Below are positions 11,165 through 21,981 of a stretch of DNA of 64,000 nt, piece after piece. This DNA is from Baylisascaris procyonis. Taxonomy: Eukaryota; Nematoda; Chromadorea; Rhabditida; Ascarididae. The translations under genes and the position numbers were made by a program. Positions within the stretch are counted from its first letter, which is position 1. Each line of letters opens with the position of its first letter. The stretch spans positions 462,501 to 526,500 of the forward strand of contig JAZARR010000070.1 in the NCBI GenBank assembly GCA_037389465.1, in the 5' to 3' direction. The notes beneath the pieces were generated by a model. That model was not told where the DNA came from. It did no database searches and saw nothing but the letters and a program-made list of their open reading frames with translations.

Positions 11165-14100
11165 ATGACAACTTCAAAAGTTTTCACTTCACTTCTCGGT
11201 CATACTCCTATACGCTTTTTAAGTAGCGAAAATGGTAAGCAAATTTGCATATCATTTTTTTTTTGCATAAATTATTTCACCTATATGTTAAATCGATTGC
11301 CGGCTGAAAAATTGCACATAATTTTTTTTTTTTCAGTTATCTTCCGATTCGATTTATAAGTGGACTATTTATTCTTTCACTTCAAATTTTTACCTCTTTT
11401 TTGCTTACATTTCGTAACGTTTATCTTTTTTTACCTGCGTTTCATTCATAAAGGTGAGGCAGCACCTTCACCTTTATTTCATTCCATTTCATAATGTTTC
11501 GTATTTCCGGTATTATTCATCAAATTTCAAATACTATTCAAATTTATTGCGCAATATTTGAGAATAATCCAAATATTTAAAAAAAAGAGAGAGGTAAAAT
11601 TAGTCACATTATAGCGTTCATACTTAACATTCCTATGTAAAGTAAAAAGAACAATGATAGAGAGAAAGGTGCGAAATAAAATTTTTTTCAATATATTATT
11701 ATGTTTATAGGGATGAATATCAATAATCGATTGGTTATATATACGGCAAAAAACGAACGTTTTTTGGTTCGAACAGCGACGCTGTCGCACCTTGATCGAA
11801 TGGTGGATTTCCTTGCCAACGTATTTATCGAGAAGGAACCATTAGCTAGGGTTATTTTTTTTTACTTTTTCACCGCTATTTATTTATACTTGTTTGATGC
11901 ATTTGTTTTTGACAAGAATGAGAGAGGAGGACTTAAAAAGAATGGGGGAGGGGGAATGAAGAAGGGATAGAGGAGTGAAAGGAGACTGGGAAGGAGTGAG
12001 GGAGGACTTGAGAAGGAGGAGATGAGGAATTGAAGAGAGATTGAGAAGGAATAGAAGAGGAGTGAAGGAGGGACGGAGGCGTTGTAAAGATAAATTCTAT
12101 TAATATCTTCCAGTGAAAATTGCATCGGCGTAGCATAATGTCACATCGCAAATTCCATCTTTATCTATCGTCTGCCACAAAAATTTTAGAATTTTCTGCT
12201 TTTGTTTATCGTATAACTAAGCTGATCTTCAAAAATTATTCAACGACTTAGAGAACTCATTAAATCACTAATAGGGGAATCGGTCGAAGAGATCAGTATC
12301 ATGTACCCTAGCGCCACACTATCCGTCATTTACCGAAGGTATTGATTGGTCAGTGCTTCGAATGTACCACCATCTTAAATTAAACGCTTTTTTTTGCAAC
12401 GGCCAAATTTATTAATGAAAAATGTTTACATTATTTGTGGTCTAACGAATATTTCGAAACTACGACCTTACTATTTTGTCGGTAATGGCTGTTATTGGGT
12501 ACTTTTATTGCCACAGGTATTTTGGACTAGTGCTAATCGAATTATTTATTCGTTGATTGCCTTAGACATCCTGTTATTTCAGTCCCCTCTGAATGCCCTC
12601 ATCCATGGCCTTTTAGATGTTTTCATTTGGCTGTATTGATGATGGTGAAGAACTGCAATTATTAGGAATTAGCGAAAGACTTCAAGAAATGAATATGAGG
12701 GATGTATGGCGCAAATAAATAATTATTTAAGCGTCAGAAGGTTAGAGTCTATGATGGGCAAGAGGTAACAAGAGTACAAAGGTGAAAAACATCTTGACAG
12801 AGGAGAGTTCGGTCATAGAAAATAAAACTTGACCCACTTCAGCTTACCGCTTATTAAAGACAGCACCTTAGCAAATAGTGATGCAAAAACTACGGAAGAC
12901 AGGTAATGACATGAACGCACGCATGTACACACACTCATATACACAAGAATCCACGAACATATGCATACACATTCACAGAGAAAACGTACTATGATAGTAA
13001 TATGTTCGTACGTTATTTGAAGTGGGGGAATTTTTCAGGCAGTGGGTCTGCGATACGATGAAGCAATCGACATGCTATGTTACACAGCAAGAAGGTGTAT
13101 TCCGATGGGACTGTCCTGTATTGTAACTGAGGAACATTCTGGTGAGGTTGCAGCCGTTCGATTGTTTGGAGTCGCTCAAAGAGACGACGTTTCAGAACAA
13201 CGTAAATTTTATTGTTTATTTTTCATTTCAGATTATATAATTTATTCCAACGTTATATTCTTTTAGAATATATTTTTTTTAAATATTTTGTATGCAATTT
13301 TTCTCAAATATTATTCCGTTGTAATATACTTTAAAAAAATTCTTTTAGAATATTTTCATGCTGAAGTCTATTTTCAACTAAAACAACAGCGAAGCATATT
13401 GTAATATGGCAATATTCCTTCTTAACGGAAGAACTCATACAGAATATAAATGAGAGAACATATTTCAGCAGCAGTAGTTCAGTTGTTCTTCTTGGGGATA
13501 TTGGTTATTTTATTCCCGTCTTAATGAGGATAGGTACCACAAATACCCTCCCCCCTCCACCCAATCGTCCAGTCTCTTCTTTCGACTACATTTATGGATT
13601 CATTACTTATCATATTTTGACGAGTAATTTTGCTTGATAAGCACAATTTCAGTTCCAATTCGACTGTCAGAAAACGCGCAACGAATCGTCGATTTTCTAA
13701 ACGAAACGAAACATGATTTCTGGAATCAAGTTGAAGCAGATGTACGTCGCGTCATTACACGGGAAATAACTTCTGTCTCGGATAAGCATATGTGTAAAGG
13801 AATCGCTACATTCCTCGTTTCGCATCTTCTTGACAGCGATATCGTTAAACGCATCGATGCACAAGGTTAGAGCATGTCGATTTGGCTGATATAGCAATCC
13901 ATTACCCTTTTCATACGCATCGTTGAGTTCTCCATTTTACATTTGTTAAGGCAATCGGAACACATCGATTTCATAGTAAATCATGAATTATCATCTTTCA
14001 TAGTGCTATAAAAGACATTCATAGAGATGAATGTTGTTTGAAACGAATCATTGGTCTTATGTAATAATACATTAATCTTTGTATGGCACCTGAATTTGAT

Positions 14101-14331
14101 AGTGATATGAAGGTGGTTGGTGGAAAAATACAGATGTGCTTATATATTGCAGGTATAAAAAGTGAGGCGACATCACTTGCCAATCAGAAGCTCCTCTACA
14201 AACATGGCTATCGAATGCTGAAAGAAATCAAGCACTCGGAATATCTCGATGAAAAGGGCCATCGAATTTTTAAATGCGACGATGGAACCGATCGCGTTGT
14301 GCTCTTCTATAAGGGGTTAGTGCATAATTAG
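11165..14331 (+). CDS. GNAT-fold N-acetyltransferase, nematode AANAT/dopamine-acetyltransferase-like
   Basis: Five exons: 11165-11234, 11711-11850, 13039-13201, 13653-13865 and 14153-14331. They join in frame to 254 aa. The core follows the GNAT order: VRTATLSHLDRMVDFLA with the EKEPLA segment (about residues 43-69), a central strand GEVAAVRL, and motif A around KGIATFL (173-179), where the acetyl-CoA pyrophosphate loop is expected. The C-terminal segment EATSLANQKLLYKHGY (200-215) is characteristic of this family. In the usual Q/R-x-x-G-x-A motif the first residue here is Met, which may weaken cofactor binding. The amine substrate cannot be told from sequence. Residues 5-22 are basic, Ser-rich and hydrophobic, so a mitochondrial targeting peptide is possible. 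The ATG at 11165 follows an in-frame TAG at 11147. The donor after exon 2 (GTTATT) is weak. Confidence 0.85.
11916..12083 (+). repeat. Purine-rich (GA) tract in intron 2 of the acetyltransferase gene
   Basis: About 165 bp of the plus strand is almost entirely A and G, with scattered T, in GGAG/GAAGG-like words. The complementary strand gives spurious proline/serine-rich open frames. It is a candidate triplex-forming tract; no coding content is seen. Confidence 0.75.
12084..13038. other. Rest of intron 2 of the acetyltransferase gene
   Basis: No exon is recognised between the purine tract and the acceptor at 13037-13038. The sequence at about 12910-12975 is a degenerate CA/TA-rich stretch. 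An 81-codon frame at 12394-12639 has no recognisable content. Confidence 0.5.
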
Positions 14332-15422
14332 TAAGCTCGAAATAACCTATTAATGAATGAAACAACTGTAACCCGTATTTTTAAAAGTGGCTACTGTATG
14401 ATACTGTATGACAAGATCGGTCAAGGATATTACTGCTCGCAAACTGCTGCTGCGACCTATGACTCGCCATTAGTGTCCCCTTGACTTATACACTCTCCTG
14501 TATGTTTTGTATTTTAGATGCAAATATGCATGCTTCGTAGCACTCTCGCAAGCGAGAGCGCTTATATGTTCCAGAATTCGCTACCAATACTGAGAAGCTC
14601 GCATGCGAATTTGACATTTTCCTTACGAATTTATTTCGACGATTTTCATGCGAATTTGACATTTTCCTTGCGAATTTATTTCGGCGAGCAAATTGGTTAA
14701 TTGAACATTTGATCCCTTTTATTCTTTCGGCCACCATATTATCGAAGATATATTTACGCAATGAAAATTCAATGGGAATTTTTATCCATCGAATCGCATA
14801 GCCTTTTTTTGGTAAATATGAAAGAGTTTTTGCTTCGAATAAGCTTGCGAAGGGCGTCAAGAGACGATCAAAGATCGCACATAGAAATCGGGGAATATGG
14901 GAATGAACTTTTTATAGATGAGTGCATTGGATTAGATGAGAGATAAAAAATACTAGTATAAGTTGTCTTTGGGTAGGCTGAAATGATGATTCGATGGTTC
15001 GATGAACGAGCGAACTAAGTCAAATAAATGATAGAAACATTCAGGTGCAAATTACCATCTCTCTGGAATATTCATAATAAGGGCAATAAATAGTGCATGA
15101 TTATACGAATTATGCCAAACAATTTTACTGGGTGAGTACCATATCCTGAAATTACCTAAGAAAACTGGGAAATTTTATGTGTGGTAGAAAAAGGTCACAA
15201 ATTTATATGGTGACCAGTCAAATGACCGATACTATGAAAAGATTTTTCGAAGTATGAGGTCATTTGTGACCGGAAATAAGCTCGACATAAAGAACAGAAT
15301 GAAAGTGAAGGGTTGTAGCAGGGCGACAATTCAGGCATCTATGAGTTAGCATTTCGCTTTCATTTATGAATGTTGAGGAAATTTGACATATAGCATCATC
15401 TTTGAGTAAATATACAATTCGA
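14332..15422. other. Convergent intergenic region between acetyltransferase and kinase
   Basis: The two genes end tail to tail about 1.1 kb apart. A candidate AATAAA for the plus-strand gene lies near 15026. Two 45-bp tandem copies occur at 14602-14690. A 124-codon open frame runs antisense at 14860-14486, but its codons simply translate this tandem repeat twice and it resembles nothing I know. Confidence 0.55.
14602..14690. repeat. 45-bp tandem duplication
   Basis: CATGCGAATTTGACATTTTC begins at 14602 and again at 14647. The two copies differ at only a few positions, for example TTACG against TTGCG. It lies in the convergent intergenic gap. Confidence 0.9.
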
Positions 15423-15614
15423 TCAAATTATATTGTTTTCCTTCTCTTTCATAGTTTCGGCGGATTTTTTTCTCGCACTTGTTTCCTCTTTAACTGCCAC
15501 TTCAGCTTTATCGCTAGCTGATGTGGTCATTGTTGAAGATCGTGTTGATGTACCTTCTTCATCCCAGTCGAAGCGTGAATGCATCCTTATTCCATGCTCT
15601 TTGCGTACCTTCAA

Positions 15615-15660
<46 letters not shown>

Positions 15661-16525
15661 TTAGCTATCTCTTTGAAATGGAAAAGATTTTTCTTTGATA
15701 TGTAATAGCGGAATGTAAAAATTCATTTGCATTTTATAGAGGTTAATGAGTAATATGGTTCGTATAGAATAAACTATCGCTTACGCATTGTTGTGTCATA
15801 ATCTGATGAATTATTTGATGGTAACCTTACCTGCCACTTAATGGCTACTTACAGATTCGACATATAGTGAACATTTTTTGAAGTATATCTGTGCGTTTCT
15901 TGGTGCTAACTAAAAGTGTAAATGTCGTTGAAGTTTTCTCTTACATTGAAAATTTATTTTTGTATTTTCATTATATTTTCTTCTCAAATAATGCTAGAGA
16001 TTTTATATGAACGGAAAATATTTGAATATTTATTTAAATTTGATAATATTAGTGGATTCGTTTGATAGATGGCAATCTAAGAAAATAGTTTTCCATCTAT
16101 TTTATAAAATTATATGCTCAACGTCTATCTTCATTGTGATCTTTTTTTTTCTCAATGAAATGCTCAAAAATTTTGAAGTATTACCTCATCAAGAAGTCGT
16201 TTTATTTCGCTATATTTTGGTTCATCTTGGAATGCTAGAGCATCGATTATCGTAAGAATCTCATCGTATTGTCGAGGGCAATCATGCAGAAATTGTTTTC
16301 GGCCTGCATTCCTTGCCATTGATTTTGCTGCTTGAACACCTGGCCGCTCTTAAATTATTTATTTATTTTTCTTTGCGATTCCAGCTCTTCTAATTGAAAT
16401 GATATGTATGAGGACGACATGGAGAAATTTTTTCATCAGCGCTTTCGTACTTGTTTTGAAGTATCCGCTCAGGGAATCTGAGGTCTAAACTCATCGAGAC
16501 TGAAAATCATGGTTGCATTAATCAA

Positions 16526-16592
<67 letters not shown>

Positions 16593-19500
16593 AATACGCA
16601 AGGAAAGTACTGAACCCTTACGAGAGACATGACGCCAAGGAAGAGTTCCTCTAGTGATTTCAACAAGCAGATAGAACCAAGACTCCAAATCATCTCTTCG
16701 ACCTAGATCGAGCCTTTGATGTGCTTTCAATGAACCATAACGGGTCGTTCCACGCCATCCCACTTCTCCTCGCGATGCAAGATGATTGCCATTCTGAATA
16801 GGAGCATTGAGAGTCTTTTGCATATGATAATTGATGTGAGGTATTTTATTTCTCTATAATTTCGATGTGAAATCTATTTATACGTGAATTCCACATTTGC
16901 ATATTTCGAATACTTCGTAATTAAGGGTCACATTGAGATGTCATCTCAACGTCTCATCCGCTCTTAGCTAGCTCACCTCTTCCCCTCTTTTCTTTAAGTC
17001 AGATGGCACTAGAAGCAAATTTTTCCGCAAGCCTAGAAAAATTACCCGGGGAAGTTAAAAAATGCTTGGGAAAATTAGGATTTTGACACCTTTCCTAATG
17101 AAACAGTTAGCGCTTATCAAAGCTCAACGTTTATGAGGAAATGAAATTATTTTTAGCTATTTATAACGTGTTACCTCGATATTTACTTTTGCTATGATTT
17201 CCAAGCGTCCCGGTCATCTCTAGATTACGTAAAAATTTCTAGTATTCAGCGAGTACCAATCAAGGCGCCAAAATTTTATTGTCGTCTTTTAATCAATAAA
17301 AGTCTTTTCGACATTATTAATTCTTTGAAGATATTTTCCCCATAGGGTAGGGTAACTTGTTTCCCGGATTAGCCGCTTTTTACCTTTAGCATAGTAAAAT
17401 CTCTGCCGTGTTTTATCAATGCTTTTTTCTTAAACACTGTGTTATCAGAACCCTATCAGCGTTTTCATCTTCAATCTACTATCAATTGTTTTGCATAATT
17501 TAATAATGACTTTATCATTTTTTTCCTATATTTTAATATCTTGACTTAAATGCTCGGTGTCTAAGTAAAAAAAATTAAGAAAGGTATTTTTACCTTATCG
17601 AGGTATCTTTTGGCAAGACCAAAATCGAATAAAAATATAGTTTTGTGCTGTCGATATTCTCGTAGTCCAACAGCGAAATTGCCTGGTTTTATATCTCTTG
17701 AGATATAGCCACATCTAGAAATAACACCGCATTTAAGACACTTTTTACCTTTTAAAGTCGAATATGCCTTATTTTAATCATCTAGATTTGTATCTACCTT
17801 CATTTTAGGATTGAAATTTCGGCATTTGTTTAATTACGTAGAATTGACCATTTACGGTCCATAAAATAAACTTTTTCAAATCCATTTTAGCTTTTGAATA
17901 TCCTTCAGATGGAATTAAGATCTTTGAATAAAATTTGAATTTTTTTTTTTTTGCAAAGTCGATGATCTTGGATATCTGGTTTTTAAGAGTGCGATCATAG
18001 ATTTTATAGTAGCAATTTTAATAGTCGTCTCATGTTTATAGGTTTGCTCATACAGGCTTTTCTCTCCTTTTTTTTCCCGCAGCATTGGAAAATTTCCCCT
18101 GGGAGGTTGTCTTTTCTTTTGTCTTTTAATGTTCCTTTTCATGGTAAGATATTTTGCGCAAATAGGAATTATGCCATGTGCTTTTAAGGCTCCTAATTAA
18201 TCGCCATATGTTTCGTTGTTTGTAAGTTCCAAATGCCTCCATCGAAGGGGAAGTAGGTTCGTTTCGAGAATTTTTCCAGAATTGTTTATAAATATAGGAA
18301 GGAAAAAGAATTATGCATAAATGGGCGATAATTTACGTCATGTAGTTGAGTTATCTAGTAAGAAATGATATTCATAACTGAGGCATGCACCCAGGAGATC
18401 TTAAAATTGATATCCTGGAAATCCTGAAACCACTGATTAAGCTGGAAAATCTTTTCCAACCCGATCTTGCAACGTTTTGATTGTATAGTTGAAGTTTTGG
18501 GCAGCTTTAGCTCATAAACGATTTTATAATGATTGTCTATCTAAACTCTGCCCATCCAGTTTAGCTTTTAATGTAGTTTTAGCTCTATCTTCCAGCCTAT
18601 CAGGCGGGAAAGGTGCAAGAAAATCTTTATTCATTAAGTTCAATTCATTCAATTCAATAAGGTTTTACAATCAAAGAAAGCCCACCCGTGGAGTTCTTCG
18701 ATCGCTTTAAAGCTTTCTGTGCCGACCTGTATTGCAGTGCTTAGCGAAAATCGTCTCTCGTATTGTTCGTTACGTAGCTTATGTAAATCTTTACCAACGA
18801 GTGTTATAACGATGAATACATAATCCGGTTTTGCAGTACCCTGAAGTGTGTTTGATGTTTATCGCATAATTGGGAAATTAGGTCACTCTTCAACACTAGT
18901 ACCATAGCCTGATATTGCCTAAAATAAAGTAGAGAGGTTTTTTCGATTATCATTGTCTTATTTGCCTCAAACTAGTCAAAGTTTTGTATCGCAGTTTTGA
19001 TATCGCAAAAGATGCTTGCAAAATGCGCCATTTTTCGATCTTTTGGTGGCTTGGGGGAGAAATTAGCTGTTAAACACCTATTGGTGGTTCGTAAATTGTC
19101 ATCCGCCTACCGATTCGTCCTTGGCAGCTTTTACCGGCAGCTTCCTTTCCTAATTTTTTGAGTTTTTTAACTTCAAACTTTTCTAAGCCTTCATAAAAAT
19201 TCGTTTAGGCGGATTTTAGACATCATTTCTTTAGTCGTTCTTTTGAAAACTTTATATTCACTTTTTTCTCATCGTATGCTAATTTAATTTTACTCGTAAA
19301 ATTTATTATTTACTTGTTTTCGTTTAAAATCGAACTATAATGTTTTATATTTGTTAGTGAAATTTAATTAGCAAAAGCAATTCACTTTGGAATATTTTCT
19401 CTAAGGCTAATCATTGGCAACGTTTTGAAATTTCCTACGATTCACCTTAACGGTAGATTAAAGGTAAACCTTTTAGAGGTATTTGCTATGGTTCCATTTT

Positions 19501-20711
19501 TAATTACTATTATTTATATATTTCTGTATTTTACAACAAGAAGAAAAGAGCAATCTCATAAGTACTATTACATAATCGAGTAGTTCGCAAAAATGTTGGC
19601 ATCCATGACGTGCAGCCATCCTCATCACTCTTGCCTCGATATGTAGCATCGATTTGCTATATTTTTCTGTTTTAATGGCCACTCGCCTAAAGTGAATTAA
19701 ACTACTATATTTTTATGAGGTTTTATTCTCAGCGCTTGAAACTTTTTATTAGAATGGTTATTGGGAATGGGAGTAGCTTCAGGATGGAAGGCTTTCCACT
19801 AGTTATTTCCTTGAAGCATCGAATGGATGCTGGAATTATCTGCAAAGTGACAGGAATTTGTTGTTGACTAGTGACGAGTAAATATATCCCACATAAACGT
19901 GTCCGAATCAGCGACTTTCCGCTCTCGAGCCAGCTGATGCTCGATTGAGCTATTGCAAGTGCGCTACCTGGCCTTTTTTGTAGCTTAGGTCTAATCAGCT
20001 CGACTATGCGCATAAAGCAAGAAGCTTGATGAGTACATAGCGGCAGCAATCGTATTAGAACTGATATTTGTATGGATGCCATGACATGCATGTACCTGAT
20101 TACCGATTTATGTCAAGACTGACCTTATTCGGTCCGTAGACAGGTTCGATCTTGTTTGTGGGTAATGGTTTCATTGGTCCATTGGTCATGAAGTATCAGT
20201 TATCATCAACAACAGCAGGTTGCTAACAGCATATACTGAAGATGGATTTAATATAGGGTGCCAATAAATTATTGGAGAATATCATTATATGCCTCATATG
20301 AGAGGGACCTCCTTATCGTTGACATGAGGCGGATAGGAAATGCTTCTTATAGGTCGCATGGGGATTGTCATGCAGTTCGCATGCTACTGAACCAATAGGT
20401 TATGCAGTTCGCATGCTACTTACAACGAGAGAATCTCCTGTTCGTTTTGCGCCGCTGACGATATCGTAGACATAAAAAAACGTCTAATCGAATGAATCCC
20501 ATTTTATTTTCCAAAAAAAAAAAACCCGCGATATAGCTATTCGCTTCTTTTTCCAGCTAAAATATCGCTACCTCTCTGTGTTGAAACTTTCGAAAATGAT
20601 TCCGTATCCTCCTTCGCCAATAATCTTTAAAAGTTTGTAAGTATGTGAGTCTGATTTGATTTCGTCATCTACTTTTGGTAGTCGATCCTTTTCGTCGGGA
20701 ATTACCGCCAT
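15423..20711 (-). CDS. CK1/TTBK-like serine-threonine protein kinase
   Basis: Seven exons on the minus strand: 20711-20572, 19686-19572, 18840-18686, 17714-17594, 16793-16622, 16348-16185 and 15608-15423. They join in frame to 350 aa. The kinase domain fills most of the protein: glycine loop GEGGYG (32-37), VAIK with ATP-binding Lys52, catalytic loop SRDIKPGN with Asp144 (Ser replaces the usual His), FDFGLAK with Asp167, and [10 protein letters not shown] at 189-198. That last motif replaces APE and is diagnostic of the casein-kinase-1 superfamily. [12 protein letters not shown] and TLPWRHV follow. The C-terminus after FDW (about residue 305) is a short, charged Ser/Thr/Lys/Glu-rich tail. The start is the first ATG in frame; the frame stays open upstream without another ATG. 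The exon 6 acceptor was placed at TTTAAG (16350) because it preserves the family's spacing; a GCCAG acceptor nine bases on keeps the same frame. Nematodes carry many such kinases, several sperm-enriched, but expression here is unknown. Confidence 0.92.
15619..15657. repeat. (TA)n microsatellite at the last kinase intron's 3' end
   Basis: About 38 bp of TA lies, on the minus strand, directly before the exon 7 acceptor of the kinase gene (AAG ending at 15609). It takes the place of the pyrimidine tract. Confidence 0.9.
16530..16588. repeat. (TA)n microsatellite in kinase intron 5
   Basis: About 58 bp of TA, starting some 33 bp downstream of the exon 5 donor of the minus-strand kinase gene. Confidence 0.95.
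19729..20091 (-). other. 120-codon open frame inside kinase intron 1, function unknown
   Basis: This sense-strand open frame lies between kinase exons 1 and 2. It matches no family I recognise and it is not needed for the kinase reading frame. Within it, about 19905-19975 read on the minus strand resembles RNA polymerase III promoter boxes: TAGCTCAATCGAGC (A-box-like), then TGATTCGGAC (B-box-like). A decayed tRNA-derived element is one possibility; a chance open frame is another. Confidence 0.2.
20370..20420. repeat. Two 19-bp direct repeats
   Basis: ATGCAGTTCGCATGCTACT occurs at 20370-20388 and at 20402-20420, within kinase intron 1. Each copy contains the dyad GCATGC. Function unknown. Confidence 0.9.
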
Positions 20712-21530
20712 CAAAAGTTCTTCGAAAATTTCCTTTATAAATCTCGTCCTCAATGATGAGTAGAGTTGAGCGCAACCACTTGATGCGTATAAAAAACTAA
20801 CGAATGAAGAAGTATGAATGAGGAGGTATAATGGAATGCTATTTTGAATTTTATGTAATTTTCAATAGGCAAATATGCAAATTTTTGAGCTATATGCAAA
20901 TTTTTGAATTCCTAAAATAATTTGCATAAGCTTAGTGCATATGCTCATTTAACGGTTATATCTTTTCCATATCTTCGCTTGTCACATTCCAGTACTATAA
21001 GTAAAGATCTAAAGGAAAGTATATAGTAAGAGGGATGCAACCAACTTCTAGAAATATGTGAGATGCGTTAAAAATGCTGTAATGAGACGCATTTTATAGA
21101 GATTTGCTCTTTTTTGCAGATTATTACAGATTACAGAGTACACCTGCAGATTATTTGGATCGTTCTTCTTTGAGAGGGAGGGGAGGGGGGATGCGATCAT
21201 CGATTTATCTTATTCAGTAAAAGGTTTGAACGGTCAGGCTTTCTCTGAGGTTTTAATAAACAAGTTCGCCTTAAAGCTTTAAGAGTCAAGTTTGCTGCGA
21301 TGTTTCAACAGTCAGATTTGTAAAATTAGCCTTTTAAAATTTCACTGTTATAGCTATGCTGGCAGCAAATTAGCATATGACACACCTTGAACTTATGCAT
21401 CATTTATGTGATCCTAATTTAGTATCCTATTTCTGAAACATTTCTTTTAATCACCTAGGGTATCATTATGATTTGCATAGAGGCATATTCTACCATTTTA
21501 CGCATTTCTCTACTTATTTCCCATACCACT
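20712..21530. other. Region upstream of the kinase start
   Basis: No exon is seen. Several octamer-like ATGCAAAT words cluster at 20870-20930 (TATGCAAATTTTTGA appears twice). The octamer is bound by POU-domain factors. The same TATGCAAATTTT word recurs elsewhere in the window (for example near 39537 and 40646), so it may be part of a dispersed repeat rather than a promoter element. Confidence 0.4.
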
Positions 21531-21981
21531 GTAAATGATAGCAAGCTTTAATTTTTTTTTTAATTTGCAATTATGTTTTTTTTTTTTTAAATTTGTATAT
21601 CAGTTATACTCTTTCGGGCTATAAAAAGGCTTTTTGCATCACCAATATTCAGTTCGTTAGTAATTTCCTCTGTTGGCTGCCTGCTCAGGGATACGGTATG
21701 TATCGTATTCCCTGAAATACTTTTCTGCAAATGTTCCCAGTACTTGCTAAGTGGCATTATGTTTAAAAACCAACCAGATGTCACTGATTCTCGTCATGAA
21801 ATTTGGTGTTACGGTACGAATGTTTTTGCGCGAATATAATAGAGAGTCTCACCGTTTACAATCAAGCGAGGCGCGATGTTTTATTTATGTATTTTTTTTT
21901 TTTTGTTGCGTTCATTTCTTTATGTTTGTTTTAATGCTAGGCTTATTATAAAGTTCTTTAAATTTCTACTGTTGTTCAAAT
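21531..21981. repeat. Left flanking unit of array 1
   Basis: This segment runs from GTAAATGATAGCAAGCTTT to AAAGTTCTTTAAATTTCT and is repeated, with clear divergence, at 37478-37890 in the same orientation. The best conserved part reads ATCACCAATATTCAGTTCGT, then TTGGCTGCCTGCTCAGG. No open frame is conserved between the two copies, so I do not treat either as a gene. Array 1 begins directly at its right end. Confidence 0.85.

Noticed and set aside
11880..12151. Minus-strand proline/serine-rich open frames
   Set aside because: They are translations of the complement of the purine-rich tract in intron 2 of the acetyltransferase gene.
14486..14860. 124-codon antisense open frame in the convergent gap
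   Set aside because: A quarter of it is a 45-bp tandem repeat read twice. No domain, and it lies between two gene 3' ends.
18489..18710. Plus-strand open frame overlapping kinase exon 3
   Set aside because: It is a shadow of the minus-strand kinase exon and its intron and has no coding features of its own.
21587..21784. Minus-strand open frame in the left flanking unit
   Set aside because: The homologous right copy (37567-37764) has a different reading frame and peptide, so the frame is not conserved.
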